From the NCBI RefSeq assembly GCF_963259705.1, contig NC_081840.1, forward strand, positions 4,025,062-4,089,061: DNA of 64,000 nucleotides, given 5' to 3'. This document shows, in pieces, positions 33,353 to 43,945 of this stretch. Under the pieces are notes generated by a model. The model worked only from the letters and a program-made list of their open reading frames with translations. It ran no database searches and was not told where the DNA came from. The stretch comes from Myotis daubentonii (Eukaryota; Chordata; Mammalia; Chiroptera; Vespertilionidae). How positions within the stretch are numbered: the stretch's first letter is position 1; each line of letters begins with the position of its first letter. Made by a program: the position numbers and the translations under genes.

Positions 33353-33698
33353 ATTCTGGGCCAGCTTTAGCTCTGAGGCTCCAGCTCTTAGGCCTCTGCT
33401 GCTGAAAGTAGGTATCTGGTTTGTTTCGGTTTGAAACAATGTATAACTCCAGCCCTGACTCCAGCTCTGAGATATATTTGTTAAAATGTTTCAAACTGCC
33501 AGCTCAGAGGCCTGCAAGGCAGGCGGGGAAGGTTGGTTTCCTCCATCACTGAAGCAAGCAAGCCTCATGTTAGTTTCAAGTTGCCTGGCTGCCGGCCGCC
33601 ATCTTGGCTGACAGTTAATTAGCATATTGCCCTGATTAGCCAATGGGAAGGGTAGCGGTCGTACGCCAATTACCATGTTTCTCTTTTATTAGGTAGGA

Positions 33699-33702
33699 TA
33701 GA
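33699..33702 (-). mobile_element. Last four bases of the outer Helitron
   Basis: taga completes the 5' terminus of the element at 31897-32096 and is followed by host T at 33703. Confidence 0.75.
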
Positions 33703-33837
33703 TATGCCAGGGAAAGAGAACACTTCACTTGGAGAATTCTGGTAGTTTGATGAATATAAACAAACTCCTCTATAAGATCCCTTATTACATTGGGGCCTGC
33801 AGGCAAATTACATCAAGGAGAGAACAGTTTTTTGTTG

Positions 33838-34024
33838 TTGTTTGTTTTTACTGATTTCAGAGAGGAAGGAAGAGGGAGAGAGAGAAACATTGGTGATGAG
33901 AAAGAATCATTGATTGGCTGCCTACTGAATGCCCCACACTGGAGATGAGCCCTGGCCAGGAATTGAACCGTGACTTCCTGGTTCATAAGTTGATGCTCAG
34001 CCACTAAGCCATGTGAGAAAGGCT
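33838..34024 (-). mobile_element. Ves SINE, head truncated or diverged
   Basis: 'ctgatttcagagaggaagg', 'gaaagaatcattgattggct' and 'aattgaaccgtgacttcctg' follow Ves on the minus strand. The middle lacks about 20 bp, and the distal head is degenerate ('gccatgtgagaaaggct'). No clean target duplication seen. Confidence 0.9.
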
Positions 34025-34049
34025 GGAAGGTAGGCAGGCTCAGTGCTGA

Positions 34050-34262
34050 GAGCTGTATTCCATGACTACTCACTGGTGCCAGGCTTTGGATAGGTGCTTT
34101 GTACGGGTGATGTATGCCTCCCCGGGGCCCTTTGGGTGGAAGCACCTCTCTGTTAAATAGGTCTGGAAACTGAGGCACTGGTACAATAGCTAAAAAGAGA
34201 CAAATTAGGGATTCAGCAGAAGACAGACCGATGTCAGAAGCTCAGCTCTTAACCACTAAGCT
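34050..34262 (-). mobile_element. MIR SINE fragment
   Basis: 'ggtgccaggctttggatag', 'ggtctggaaactgaggcact', and the tRNA-related end 'gctcttaaccactaagct' follow the minus-strand MIR. The 5' head is preserved, so this is a rather complete copy. Confidence 0.75.
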
Positions 34263-34374
34263 TGACTCTCACCAGACCTTTGGGGAAGAAGGTACTATTG
34301 GTGATTCCAAGCCAATGGGGGCCTTCAAGATGAGTGGTTCAGCATTTAGTGGCAACCTGGGGCTGCTGTGCAAA

Positions 34375-34510
34375 AGCACCACAACCAACGGCTCACAAAA
34401 AGAAGTGTGTTCTCCACAGTCATGGAGGCCAGGGGTCTGCAATCCAGGTGTCAGGGGGACTGTCCCCTTAGAAGATGCTGAGGAGAGACTCCACCCATGA
34501 CTGTCTCCTG
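34375..34510 (-). mobile_element. MaLR-like LTR fragment
   Basis: 'ccacagtcatggaggcc', 'ggtctgcaatccaggtgtca' and 'cccttagaagatgctgagg' resemble the complement of MLT1-like LTR 3' halves. Confidence 0.5.
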
Positions 34511-34599
34511 GATTCAGGCAGCCTCAGGTGCTCCTAGGTATACAGATGCCTCACTCCGTTCCTGCATCTCCACTTGGCATTTCTTCTGAATCTCCAGAG

Positions 34600-34915
34600 A
34601 ATGTCTCATACATATAATATGGGATCCTAATCTCTCAATTTATAAATTATCTTTTCATTTTAATGTTTTTAATCAAGTATTTTTTCCTAATGGTTTGTAC
34701 TATTTGTGTCTGTTTTATAAAATCCTTCCTTAAAGTCATGGAGACAATCACACTTTTTTCTAATAGTATAAAGATTTTTCTCTTCATATTTATGTCTTTA
34801 ATCCGTTAAAACCGATTTTCATGCACATGGTGTGAGGTTGGGATTGAACCTTTTACCATATTGATAACCAATTATATTCCAGTAGAATTTGCTGAAGAGC
34901 AACCATGGAATCTTT
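34600..34915 (-). mobile_element. Old L1 ORF2-region fragment
   Basis: 'tctaatagtataaagatttt', 'catggtgtgaggttggga', 'ttgaaccttttaccatatt' and 'aaccaattatattccag' follow the complement of L1 ORF2, heavily decayed. Confidence 0.65.
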
Positions 34916-35605
34916 GCTTTTTCAGATTCAAGGGTACTTGGAGAGGTAGTTTTTTACTCACATCCATCTCATATGCTTCTTCATTCCATTCTAGACACAT
35001 CAAGACTCATCAAAACTTGGATCAACTTCTCCAGAACCAGAGTTAAAAGACTTAAATAAAGTTTCAGGGATATAGAACCCTGACATTTACTATGTGAACC
35101 ATCATTGCATAAATATTTGCATACATTCTGTCTTTGGAGAACTTGATGTGCCTCTGTTCACAGTTCAACTTAAAAATTATCAGGAAGAGATGAACGTTCT
35201 CATTAGTGAGATGACACAAGTCCTAGAGCAGTTGGCCATTAGAGCCACGTGCAAAGGCAGGTGCTGGGGCCACCACAGAGAAGGTCTTGGGAGCCCCCCT
35301 CAGCTCCATACCTCTGCCTAGAACCCTTTCTAGCACTTTCTGTGCCCTGGGATAGGTGGTCAGGGAAATCCTTAGAGTGAGAGGGCCTTATGACTTATCC
35401 CTGGGGGACCAGCATAAGTGTGAGAAAGGAACTCCAAGTTTATTTTTTAGATACCACTGCAGGTAAAGAAAACCCAACAGACATCAACTTGCTTGAAGAG
35501 GGGCAGGAGAGGAGAAACAAGGGGGCTGGGTCATCAGGCTGATGGGGACAAAGGAAAAGCCAGATGGGCAAGGGACCCTGGGGACCAAGCAAGAAAGACA
35601 ATAAG
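34916..35605. other. Unannotated non-repetitive stretch
   Basis: No repeat or exon recognised. Confidence 0.4.
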
Positions 35606-35797
35606 GATAACAATAACAACAGCTACTAACCTCAGTGAGCACATACCTATTCCAGGGCTTGCCCGGTGCTGGATGCCTGGTATTTATCAGATCTCCCCGA
35701 CATGCAGAAAGCAGATAAGGAAGCGAGGCTCTGAGAAGGCGAGTGGCATGCAGGTCACCCAGTCAGTGCTGTAAATGGTTCTCGGACCTGGAGCTCT
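35606..35797 (-). mobile_element. MIR SINE fragment
   Basis: 'ataacaacagctactaacct', 'cttgcccggtgctggatgcc' and 'aggaagcgaggctctgag' follow the minus-strand MIR. Confidence 0.65.
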
Positions 35798-36059
35798 GAC
35801 CGGGAATAGCTCACATCACTGTGTGTGTCCAGCACGGAGCCAGCGCCTGGCGCTCAGGTCCTCAGGAAAAGCTTGGTCTATTTTGCCCGAGGAAGAGAGT
35901 AACCCACTGTGAAGCGACATCTAGAGTTTCCGAGGCCCTGGAAAATATTTTTATAGATCTTGGGCCCTTCACTGCTTATGACTCAAACCTATTTTGCCGC
36001 TTCCTGTAACCGTGTCCAATTGATTGTCCGCCTGGCTGAAGGGACAGGGCGGGCTCCCA
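35798..36059. other. Short unique block
   Basis: 35880-36010 is repeat-free with an AT-rich core; weak candidate for conserved non-coding DNA. Confidence 0.25.
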
Positions 36060-36230
36060 CATCAGGAGCACCTGGTTAGAATTCCAGCTTCTCCACCTCT
36101 TCGCTGCAGGGGATGCAGGAACAGCCCCCTGACCCTGGCCCCCTCACCTGTAACACAAAGCCTGCGCGGTCTCCCTGGGGGGTCGCTGTGCTGACTACTG
36201 ACTCAATGCCTGGGAAAGGCCTGGCGGCCA
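36060..36230 (+). mobile_element. MIR-like fragment
   Basis: 'gttagaattccagcttctcc', 'ccctcacctgtaacacaaag' and 'gactactgactcaatgcctg' fit the plus-strand MIR order. The start codon of the longest open frame in the window (36113) lies inside it. Confidence 0.5.
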
Positions 36231-36925
36231 GCGGGCCTTCGGAGACAGATGGCAGCTACTCCTCTGAGTGCTGTGGCCTTCTGGCTTGGTGGTGTCACTT
36301 CCTGGTGCCTGGGAGCTGGTGGGAGGGCACACATTCCCACGTAGATCAAATGACCACTTTGGTTGATTACAGGCTTGGCTGTGTGTGTTTTAAACAACCT
36401 CTCAACACTTGCCCTCTTGGCTGTAACAGAAGTGAGTCAGAGGGGAGCGAGTGGAAGGCAGAGAGGAAGCGGGGAGGCCAGACACCCCCAGAGACAAGGC
36501 AGGGCCTGGGCCTGTCTCCCCACGCAGGTTCCCAGGTACAGGTGACGGCCCAGCAGCTGGCGGCCAGCTGGCAGCCTGTCCTCCTGGGTCCTGAGCCTAA
36601 TGAGGGAGCGGGGAGCTGGCGGGGAGCCTTCTCTAATGGAGGGTTCCTGGAATCAGAGGACATGCACTCCGAAACACTTTGTCAACACTTCTCACTCAGG
36701 GCCCTGACGTTCGCTAAGGCAGACAAGAAAGCCCAAGTGACAGCCAAGGTCAACAGTGAGTCACTGTGGACGTTGCCTGCTGGCTCCCTATGCCTTCTCC
36801 TTGCTCACAGGCCACCTTCCCACAGCACCCACATGGATCACCCACGTGGAGCACCCACGTGGAGCACCCACATGCCACAAGGAGCTGGACCACAAACTCC
36901 CACGATCGCAGGATCACCTCAACTA
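36231..36925. other. GC-rich non-repetitive stretch with the longest open frame
   Basis: Most of a 295-codon frame (36113-37000) lies here. I recognise no domain, signal peptide or membrane segment; both ends of the frame fall in MIR-derived sequence. A 13-bp minisatellite encodes the His/Pro-rich part. I regard it as chance. Confidence 0.5.
36826..36877. repeat. 13-bp minisatellite, four units
   Basis: Units cacccacatggat, cacccacgtggag (twice) and cacccacatgcca run head to tail. The two middle units each contain the palindromic E-box CACGTG. Confidence 0.92.
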
Positions 36926-36929
36926 TTAC

Positions 36930-37155
36930 TAAACAATGATCACAGCCGGTGTTTACTGAGTACCTACTATGCGCCAGGCACTGGGCTGGGACCTGTGTAA
37001 GCGTGTGTGTTTATAATTTCTATTCAATCATCACAACAAGCTATTCAGTTAGAGACCCTTCTTATTATCTCCATGTTAAATGTGAGGACATGGAGGCTGA
37101 GTGTTGTAAAGACATGAGGTTTAGGAAGAAAGGAAGCCCGGACATGAACCCAGGC
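36930..37155 (-). mobile_element. MIR SINE copy
   Basis: 'gtgtttactgagtacctac', 'tatgcgccaggcactgggc', 'tctccatgttaaatgtgagg' and 'gacatgaacccaggcctac' form a well-preserved minus-strand MIR. Confidence 0.85.
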
Positions 37156-37299
37156 CTACCCTGAGATGCAGACACTGCGAGTTCCCCGGGAGCCCCTGGG
37201 AAAAAGCAGTGCTATGTTCACTCTGAAGTAGAGGAAACGGGATGCAGCCCGGTGAGCCGACAAGGGTCAGTGTCCAGCAGAGCAACCAAGATGCAGAGC

Positions 37300-37480
37300 A
37301 ATGGAGCTCAGGTTGCAGACACCTGCATTCCCGCCCGGGTGTGAGCGACCCCTTCCCAACTCTGTGACGATGGTCAGGCTCCTTCATGTCTCTGCCAAAC
37401 GAGGTGACAAGAGTGTTGGCACAGTCTGAGTGACATCTTATGCCCATGCGTCCCGCCGCCTGGCATGCGGGAAGCTCAAA
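37300..37480 (+). mobile_element. MIR-like fragment
   Basis: 'ccttcccaactctgtgacg', 'caggctccttcatgtctctg' and 'gcctggcatgcgggaagctc' follow the plus-strand MIR. Confidence 0.55.
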
Positions 37481-37888
37481 GAGCTGACACAGGACAGAGT
37501 TCACTCCTATGTCTGAGGTCACACCGCTGGACCGTGGTGGCCGGAGCGAAGCCGGGGCTCGCTGAGGCTCATGCCTGTGTCCTTTCTACAGCACAGCCAC
37601 AGCTCTGCTGACTCCCACACGCTATTGGGGGCAGAGTGGGTCCAGCAACCTGTAGCCTCCTGCACCCACTCTGGGACTGGGCACTCAGGTGTGCCACAGG
37701 GACCCGGAGGGAGACAGGCAGCTCTCCTTGCCTCACCAGGCGGTCTGGGTGATGGAGGAAGCCTTCTCCTTCCTCAGGGCAGGGCCAGCGCAGGCCAGGG
37801 CAGCTTTGTAAGGGGACAGAGGGCTAGGTTTTGCCACCACCTCTAAGTCGGAGCTTCCATGAACACTGAACAAAGCAGCCCTGAGTCT
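37481..37888. other. GC-rich non-repetitive stretch
   Basis: No exon or repeat recognised. Confidence 0.4.
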
Positions 37889-37904
37889 CTCCAACACCAA
37901 TTTA

Positions 37905-38128
37905 TTTATTTTAAATATATTGTTTTTGATTTTAGAAAGGAAGAGAGGGAGAGAGAAATAGAAACATCAATGATGAGAGAGAATCATTGATTGGCTGTCT
38001 CCTGCACACCCCTATTGGGGATTGAGCCCACAACTGCAACCCCAGCATGTGCCCTTGGCTGGAATTGAACCTGGGACCCTTCAGTCCTCAGGCCAACACT
38101 CTATCCACTGAATCAAACTGGCCAGGAC
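37905..38128 (-). mobile_element. Ves SINE with 16-bp target duplication
   Basis: Minus-orientation copy of the 'ggatagag...actgaaggg' subfamily: 'gggacccttcagtcctcag' and 'ctctatccactgaatcaaac' at the head. It is flanked by ctccaacaccaattta (37889-37904) and ctccaacatcaattta (38129-38144), one mismatch. Confidence 0.96.
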
Positions 38129-38139
38129 CTCCAACATCA

Positions 38140-38240
38140 ATTTAAAGAGTGGGAAACTGAGGCCCACATAGGAACCTGGGCCATCCAGTGAGCAACAGAA
38201 GGAGGAGGCCATGATGAATCTCAGCTCTCAGCCGCTGTGT
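38140..38240 (-). mobile_element. MIR-like fragment
   Basis: 'agtgggaaactgaggccc' and 'ggccatccagtgagcaacag' fit the minus-strand MIR. The Ves copy at 37905 may have inserted into it. Confidence 0.5.
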
Positions 38241-39735
38241 GCTTTTGGGTGAGGGTCCACGGCCTGGCACCACCGGAGTGGCTGCCACCGCTGCTGCTGC
38301 CTCTGCTGGGCCCCAGGCCCCCGGGCATCAGAGCCAGGGCTGGAAGACTGCCCCCCTGAGAGCTATGCTGGGCTTTACCCAGGTCACCCTGCATCTGGAA
38401 CACGGGATGAAGGCTGTTTTGCTTGACGCTTCTCCTGAGACTCTGTGAGAAACACATGAGAAGGCTCCTGGCCCGGCACAACCGGGGAGCTGCACTGCGT
38501 GTCCAGAGGGAAAGGTCGAACCTGTGAGCTGATGATTTGGTCGGACAAAGCCTACGACTGAGTGAGACCTTGGGAAGCAAGATACTGAGCTTCAGAAGCC
38601 CAGAGCATCTGCATCCCCAGGGCTGGGGTTCACCTGCTCATGAAGGGCCCCGGGAATGTGATGAATGAAGAATGAATGAATGAATGAATGAATGAAACAC
38701 CGTGTCACAGGCTTAAGTCACTGAGCAAATGAGTGGCAGACATGGGAGTCAGATTCTGTGTTTTGTAGATTACAGAGTGCGAAGTCCTTCCAAGGTCCCC
38801 ACCAGTCTCCCCTGCACAGACCAGCAGACCACAAGGTCTAGGAGACGCCCTGAAGCCTGGGGTGGGGCAGGGCAGGCTGGGCAGGCTGGGCGGGGCTCGT
38901 GTTGGGTGTTTAGTGCACCTTCAGTTTCCGTGTCCTGGTCCACTTCTCCATTGCTGGGGGGACACTCACGGGGACTCCCTCCTCACAGTACTGAGCTCCC
39001 AGCTTCCCACCCCTCCCAGGATTATTCAGCGGCGGCTTTGGACCAGCCCAAACGTTGCCTTTGGAGCAAGGTGATGGAGGGCTGTTGCATCATCACCTTC
39101 CCTGTAGTTTTTCCCAGAATCACAGAGGGTCTTGGAGCTCTGAGCCCCACCCAGGAAGACCACCCAACCCTCCTTCCGAAAAGCAAACACTGCTTTCTCA
39201 GCCAGCCAAATGCCTGTCTCTCTGCTGCCACCACTTGCATTTCCTGGGAGCTCATGCCTTCCAAAGTGGTGCGAGCCAGGTAGCCTTTGCCTCTCAGCTT
39301 CCACCTCGGATGATCAGAACCGTTTCTTGGAAAGGTGATTAACAGAGAGATGCTATGAAAATTGGCATCCAAGGATGGCCAGCTCATTATGCGAAGTGCC
39401 CATAGATTCAGCTCCAAGTACCTCGTGATTCCACCAGCACCATTATCTACCCTGCATCTCTTCTTTGGAGCTTATTACTTAAATAAAAAATGTTAATTGT
39501 TTCTGAGAAGTGTGCCATGAGGAATGGGGCTGACAGCTCTGAGGAGCCAGGTCTCTGAATCCCCAGGCTGCGGCTGCCTTTCTTGCCTAATGCTGGGAGC
39601 TCTCTGTTGGCCAAGCATCCATTTGCGTGGTCTAAGTCACAATTTACATCCCACGCCGTGTTCACGCGGGGTGTTATTTATGGAGCCCGGTACCCCGGTG
39701 AGGAGGGCGCAGCTCTGGAGTAATTAGAATCCTGT
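38241..39735. other. GC-rich non-repetitive stretch
   Basis: No interspersed repeat recognised. An open frame of 184 codons (38729-39283) is overlapped antiparallel by one of 131 codons (39022-39417); no domain is recognisable and I do not call a gene. Confidence 0.4.
38661..38696. repeat. (ATGA)n microsatellite
   Basis: About eight GAATGAAT-type units ending at 38696. Confidence 0.93.
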
Positions 39736-39985
39736 CCTCGCTGGGGAGCAACGATGCCTCCTGCTCTCCCCGCCTTCTAATGCGTTTGCGATGGCGCTCT
39801 CTCTGCCTCCATAAATAATGCACTCCATGTAAATAAGGAGTCATTAAAAATGGGGCAGCGCCCGCACATCACTTCATAAGCATGAGGGAGGCACCTGGGA
39901 AGAGGCTCATCAATAAACAGGCCTTTTGTAAGCCTTTTGTAACTTAATTCATCCCATTAATAACCACCTAGTGCCGAATGCTGTG
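39736..39985. other. AT-rich candidate conserved non-coding block
   Basis: Repeat-free sequence with 'cataaataatgcactccat', 'gaggctcatcaataaacag' and 'ttaattcatcccattaataa': clustered homeodomain/HOX-type cores and a 12-bp tandem 'gccttttgtaa'. It looks like a developmental enhancer. Unproven. Confidence 0.35.
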
Positions 39986-40004
39986 GGGATAGGCAGGGTG
40001 GTCT

Positions 40005-40165
40005 GAGCCTGGCCTCAGGGGACAGACGGACCTGGGTGCAAAGATCCCTGTATGATTCTCAGGATCCGTGAAATCTTGGGCATTTCACCTGGGCTGTCCG
40101 AGTCTCAGCCTTCTTCTCTGGACCGTGGAGACAGCAAAGGCTACCCGATGGGTACACCACCATCT
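40005..40165 (+). mobile_element. MIR-like fragment
   Basis: 'gacggacctgggtgcaaag', 'cttgggcatttcacctggg' and 'tccgagtctcagccttctt' follow the plus-strand MIR. Confidence 0.6.
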
Positions 40166-41239
40166 TTGAATGAGTTGGGTTAGGTTGGGTATATGCAGAA
40201 AGAAACTGTATTCTTTCACATCATTCCCTTGCTTTTGTGTTCCATCCTTGTCTTTGCATTGCCGAACGGCTAGTCCAGTCTACTGACAGTTCTCGCCTCA
40301 CTTAATGCTTTGTCCCATCCCTAGCTTGGGCCAGATGGGCTCATCGCCGGCAGTGGAGACAAGTGATTTTTCCTCTTTCAAACCTTCCTCTCCTCCCCAT
40401 CCTCACTCTCCCTGGGATGTTGGACTCTTCCAGAGGTGGACCATGTTAGGGGGTAGGTCCAGGGGGGATGGTGGTGCCTTCTGGGCCTGATTCAGTTGCA
40501 GGAATTTGGATCCAAAAGTGATTCTTTCTTCCCAGATGCTTTTGTGTGTTCCTCAAAGGTAACCTCCCTGGGGAACCCCTCAGAAGTTCCCTCGTGAGAG
40601 TGATGCCCCCTCTAATGGGTCACTTATGTGTCCGCTTGAGGCTGAGATCCTCTCACCCTTTAAAGATATTCTTTGGGCAGAATCTTTCTATCAGCTACTC
40701 TGGCTGACACCCAGAACTACTGGAAGCAAAGCTCACCCTGAGGGGTACTTCCTGGCTGTGTTTTGTCACCCAAAGCTGATCCAGGCTTCCACCAGTAGAC
40801 TCTTCTAGGTAAGACATAATGGTGCCTACGGCCTCCAATCCAGGGTCCACATGTCAAATTCCTCTACGGACTCTCTTGATGCTTTCTTCAGTTGCCAAAG
40901 GGGATGGAAAAGCCAGCATGCCAGCCACTCGAATCTTCAGAGAGACTTCCACTTTCCAATCTCCTTCCCAATGACTTCTCAGCCTGCAGAAGACACGGAT
41001 GGACTCCTAGAGCCAGAACCAGGCTGTGGATACTTAAGGATGTGAAGATATGTGCCACTGTGTTTCTTGGCCTTAGAGCTCAACTCAACAACAGACAACA
41101 GGAAATGTCCCATATTCCATGGACTGTGCTGCGGATTGAATGTGAATAGGTTTTAAGTGTTTGGCAATGACCCATACTAAGATGTCAGCAAGGTTTCGCT
41201 CTCAGTGTTGGACATAGTTGAGTACTAAAGGGAAAGCAC
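40166..41239. other. Unannotated non-repetitive stretch
   Basis: No exon or repeat recognised. Confidence 0.4.
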
Positions 41240-41402
41240 AAACACATCACACATGTTGTAGGTAGGTGGGATTCTAGAGGCTTTACGTGCTCTAACAGCC
41301 TATGGGAAAGGTCCTAGCAGCATCGCCAGGTCACAGATGAGGATCTAAGGTGTGGAGGGGCCTCAAGCTGGTAAGTGGACCTGAGGGTGCAGCCCCAGAG
41401 CA
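41240..41402 (-). mobile_element. MIR-like fragment
   Basis: 'ctaacagcctatgggaaagg', 'ggtcacagatgaggatctaa' and 'ctcaagctggtaagtggacc' follow the minus-strand MIR. Confidence 0.55.
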
Positions 41403-42925
41403 CAGGCTCTTCTTCACCTTCCTATAGGCCCCAAGGTACAAGTGGGAGAGAATCTTTCATCACCCAAAAAGGAGTTTTTATAGGCAAAATTCATTCCGAG
41501 GAATTCATCAGGATTCCACCTAAATCCAAACCCTTTCTTCGCTGTGCCTAGTTTCTATTGGCAGTAGGCTTCTGCTACAGGCTCTTACCAACTGTTCTGT
41601 TGTGGTCAGGCCCATAATCATGTAACAGCGTCTGAGTTCCCCAGATCAATGTCAAACGGCTCCTTTTCTTGAACTCACACCATCCTGGCATTGATGCTAA
41701 GCTGATGCTTTGTACATTTTCAGCTGAGTTGTCTGGTCCATCTGGTCGACCAGCTCATCTCACCTCTGAGCTGCCATCTCCTCCTGGTTTCTCTCCTTGT
41801 TTTGGTTCCAAAAACCCCTGCTCACAGCATGGCATTGGCACCTCCGACATAGCATCGGGGTCATCTCTTGTCCTGGTGGTGAGACCTAGGAATGCTCTGG
41901 GCCTTTCCTGACCAGCCTCAGCTGTGACCTACACTTCCCTCCCCTTTCACACAGCAGGTTTGCTCACACCGTCTTTATCACATTGCACTCTCTCATTTGA
42001 TTTATAACTGCTGCCTCTCCATGAGAAAATCTTGTCATTTGTCTCCGTCATTGTTTTTCCCTGTCTAGACGCAATGTATGTGGTCAGGTGACCTGAAGCT
42101 AGTCCAGAACCACAGGTCCCTGCCCTCAGTTATCTTGCAGTCTAATAGAAGGGGTCAGGGCGGCACATTTGCATGTGGCTGATACCAAGTTTGCATCTGT
42201 TCACTGTGTACACTGCCTCGGGCGCAGCTCCTTGCTGAGCCTCATGGTTTCCCCCTCTCCCATGAGAGGCTGGACCAGATGATTAAAGGGGCTATTCCCA
42301 CTTTAAAGAACTCTGACTCTGGAACTGTGGCTTCCCTTCATTTTCCTGGAAGAGGAGACAAGTCCAATTGGAGATACTTGAGTCTGATTAATGCGGGAAC
42401 GGTTAACATTGGGATGAAGGCATTGCCCATCCCTTCTTCCCTTTCGTCTCCAGGCAGCTTTTATGTTTCTGGGCTTTGATCCCATGATCCCAGCCTGACT
42501 TTATTAGTACCACCTGGAGAGGAGCCCGCTCCCCACCAGACACTGGAGGAAATGCAGGAGGCAGCTCCCACTTTCTGTTTGCCTCAGCTCTGCTCACACA
42601 CGTCTGGACCACGCTCCGCCCTCCCCCTGCTTGTTTTGGGGAAGATGTGTCTGCCACCAGCCTGCGTCTGAGGGAACAGAACACTTGAATGCTTGCTGAC
42701 ACCACTTGAAAACGGAACCTAGCTTCTGGGATTGTCCTCTCCCAGTAGAACCAGGTTAGGGTTTTCATAATGACTGCAGTCTGTCCAAGGAACACACACA
42801 CACAAAAACAGGCCACATGGAAAAGCTGGGGAGGTCTGCTAGCCTCAGTGGCTGGTTACAGCTTGTTGATGCCCACTGAGGCCTTCTGGCCTGCCCCTTC
42901 ACCCCCCGCCCCCGTTCTCTACCCC
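41403..42925. other. Unannotated stretch, possibly with decayed L2
   Basis: 41690-42060 has a pyrimidine-rich L2-like flavour but no word that I can anchor. No exon recognised. Confidence 0.35.
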
Positions 42926-43112
42926 ATCGGACAGGAACCTGGATGCCTTCCTGTCTTCACATATGGTGTTCTTCTTTCTCTCGAGGGTCTTCATACACAT
43001 ACTCTTTACCTGGAAAACCTTTGGCTACACATTCCTGTACCAAGTCCTATTCACCCTCAGAGGCCCCATTTCCCAGGCCATTGCTCCTGACCTCTCAAGC
43101 TTTGCTGAGGTG
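42926..43112 (+). mobile_element. L2 3' region fragment
   Basis: 'ttcctgtcttcacatatggt', 'tttacctggaaaacctttgg' and 'ttctctcgagggtcttcata' match the L2 'tttgcacatgctgttccctctgcctggaa' region order at low identity. Confidence 0.5.
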
Positions 43113-43487
43113 TCCAGCTCTGTATTCCTACCACATCCCATAGTCAAGCTGGATGCTGGGCCCACAGCCATGAAAATCAGCTCTGCATCCCTTACCTTCA
43201 TGGCCAGTCCTACTGTCTGTACATAGGGGAAGAGATGACAAGTAAGCAGGCAGGTAAAACACAGGGTGACAAGTGCCATTCTAGATGACACTCAGGGAGC
43301 GATGGACACTGAAGGCAAGGGTGCCCTAGCCAGGTACAGGGCAAAGGGAACGGCTGCTCAGAGAAAAGCTCTGCAAACTGAGGAGAGAGGAACTGGAAGG
43401 AATATTATAAGAAAAGTGAGCAGCGTGTGCAGAGGCTTTGCGGTGAGAAACGGCGTAAAGTCAGACTGAGAGAAGTGAGACCTTGTC
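43113..43487. other. Unannotated stretch
   Basis: No exon or repeat recognised. Confidence 0.35.
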
Positions 43488-43945
43488 AGTTAGCTTTTGC
43501 TGAGTAACAAACCAGCCCAACACATAACAGCTAAGCAAAAAACCAAATGGACAAACAAACAAAAATTTTTTGGCTTACAGTATTGGAGGCGAGCTGTCTT
43601 GGATGGACTCAGGTGGCCAGTTCTTTGGATTTGAGAGGGGCTCACCTAATCTTGGGGGATCCTCACTCCTAAGTCTGAAGACCTCGGGTGGGCCATTTGG
43701 AGGTTAGCTGCCACCATCTGGGTACTTTTTATCTTCTCAGATTACCCCAGAATTGCTCTCCTAGTTTTCCAGAATTTCAAAAGAAAGATCAGAAGCCCCA
43801 AAGACTTTTGCAGTCCTGGCTTCTGAACCAGCCCAACAATAAGTAAAACCAGTAGCCCAGACTCCACTGGGGTATAGACACTGTGTCCTGATGGGAGGAA
43901 CCTCAGAGAATTGTGACCTTTTTGCCATCTTTATTGGCATGTAAG
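43488..43945 (-). mobile_element. Possible LTR-derived repeat
   Basis: 'gttagcttttgctgagtaac' then 'aaaccagcccaacacataac' and 'ttttggcttacagtattgg' resemble the complement of a mammalian LTR 3' end ('gctattgctgtgtaacaaacca'). The family is not certain. Confidence 0.45.

Larger units (their letters stand above)
32097..33698 (-). mobile_element. Composite HeliBat-like Helitron, 1,602 bp, nested in another Helitron
   Basis: The 3' end at the left is ctagaggcccggtg with hairpin gtgcacaaaaatttgtgcac (32108-32127). The 5' end at the right is 'ctcttttattaggtagga', i.e. TC... on the minus strand. The outer target is A (32096) | T (33699). An internal junction at 33066/33067 ('tacatagaatagaggcctgg') joins one element's 5' end to another's 3' end, so it is two Helitrons in tandem (32097-33066 and 33067-33698). 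It contains the 47-bp minisatellite and a pyrimidine tract. No Rep/helicase gene. Confidence 0.9.

Noticed and set aside
38729..39417. 184-codon plus-strand frame overlapped by a 131-codon minus-strand frame
   Set aside because: Antiparallel long frames in GC-rich DNA are expected by chance; no recognisable domain, splice context or polyadenylation arrangement.
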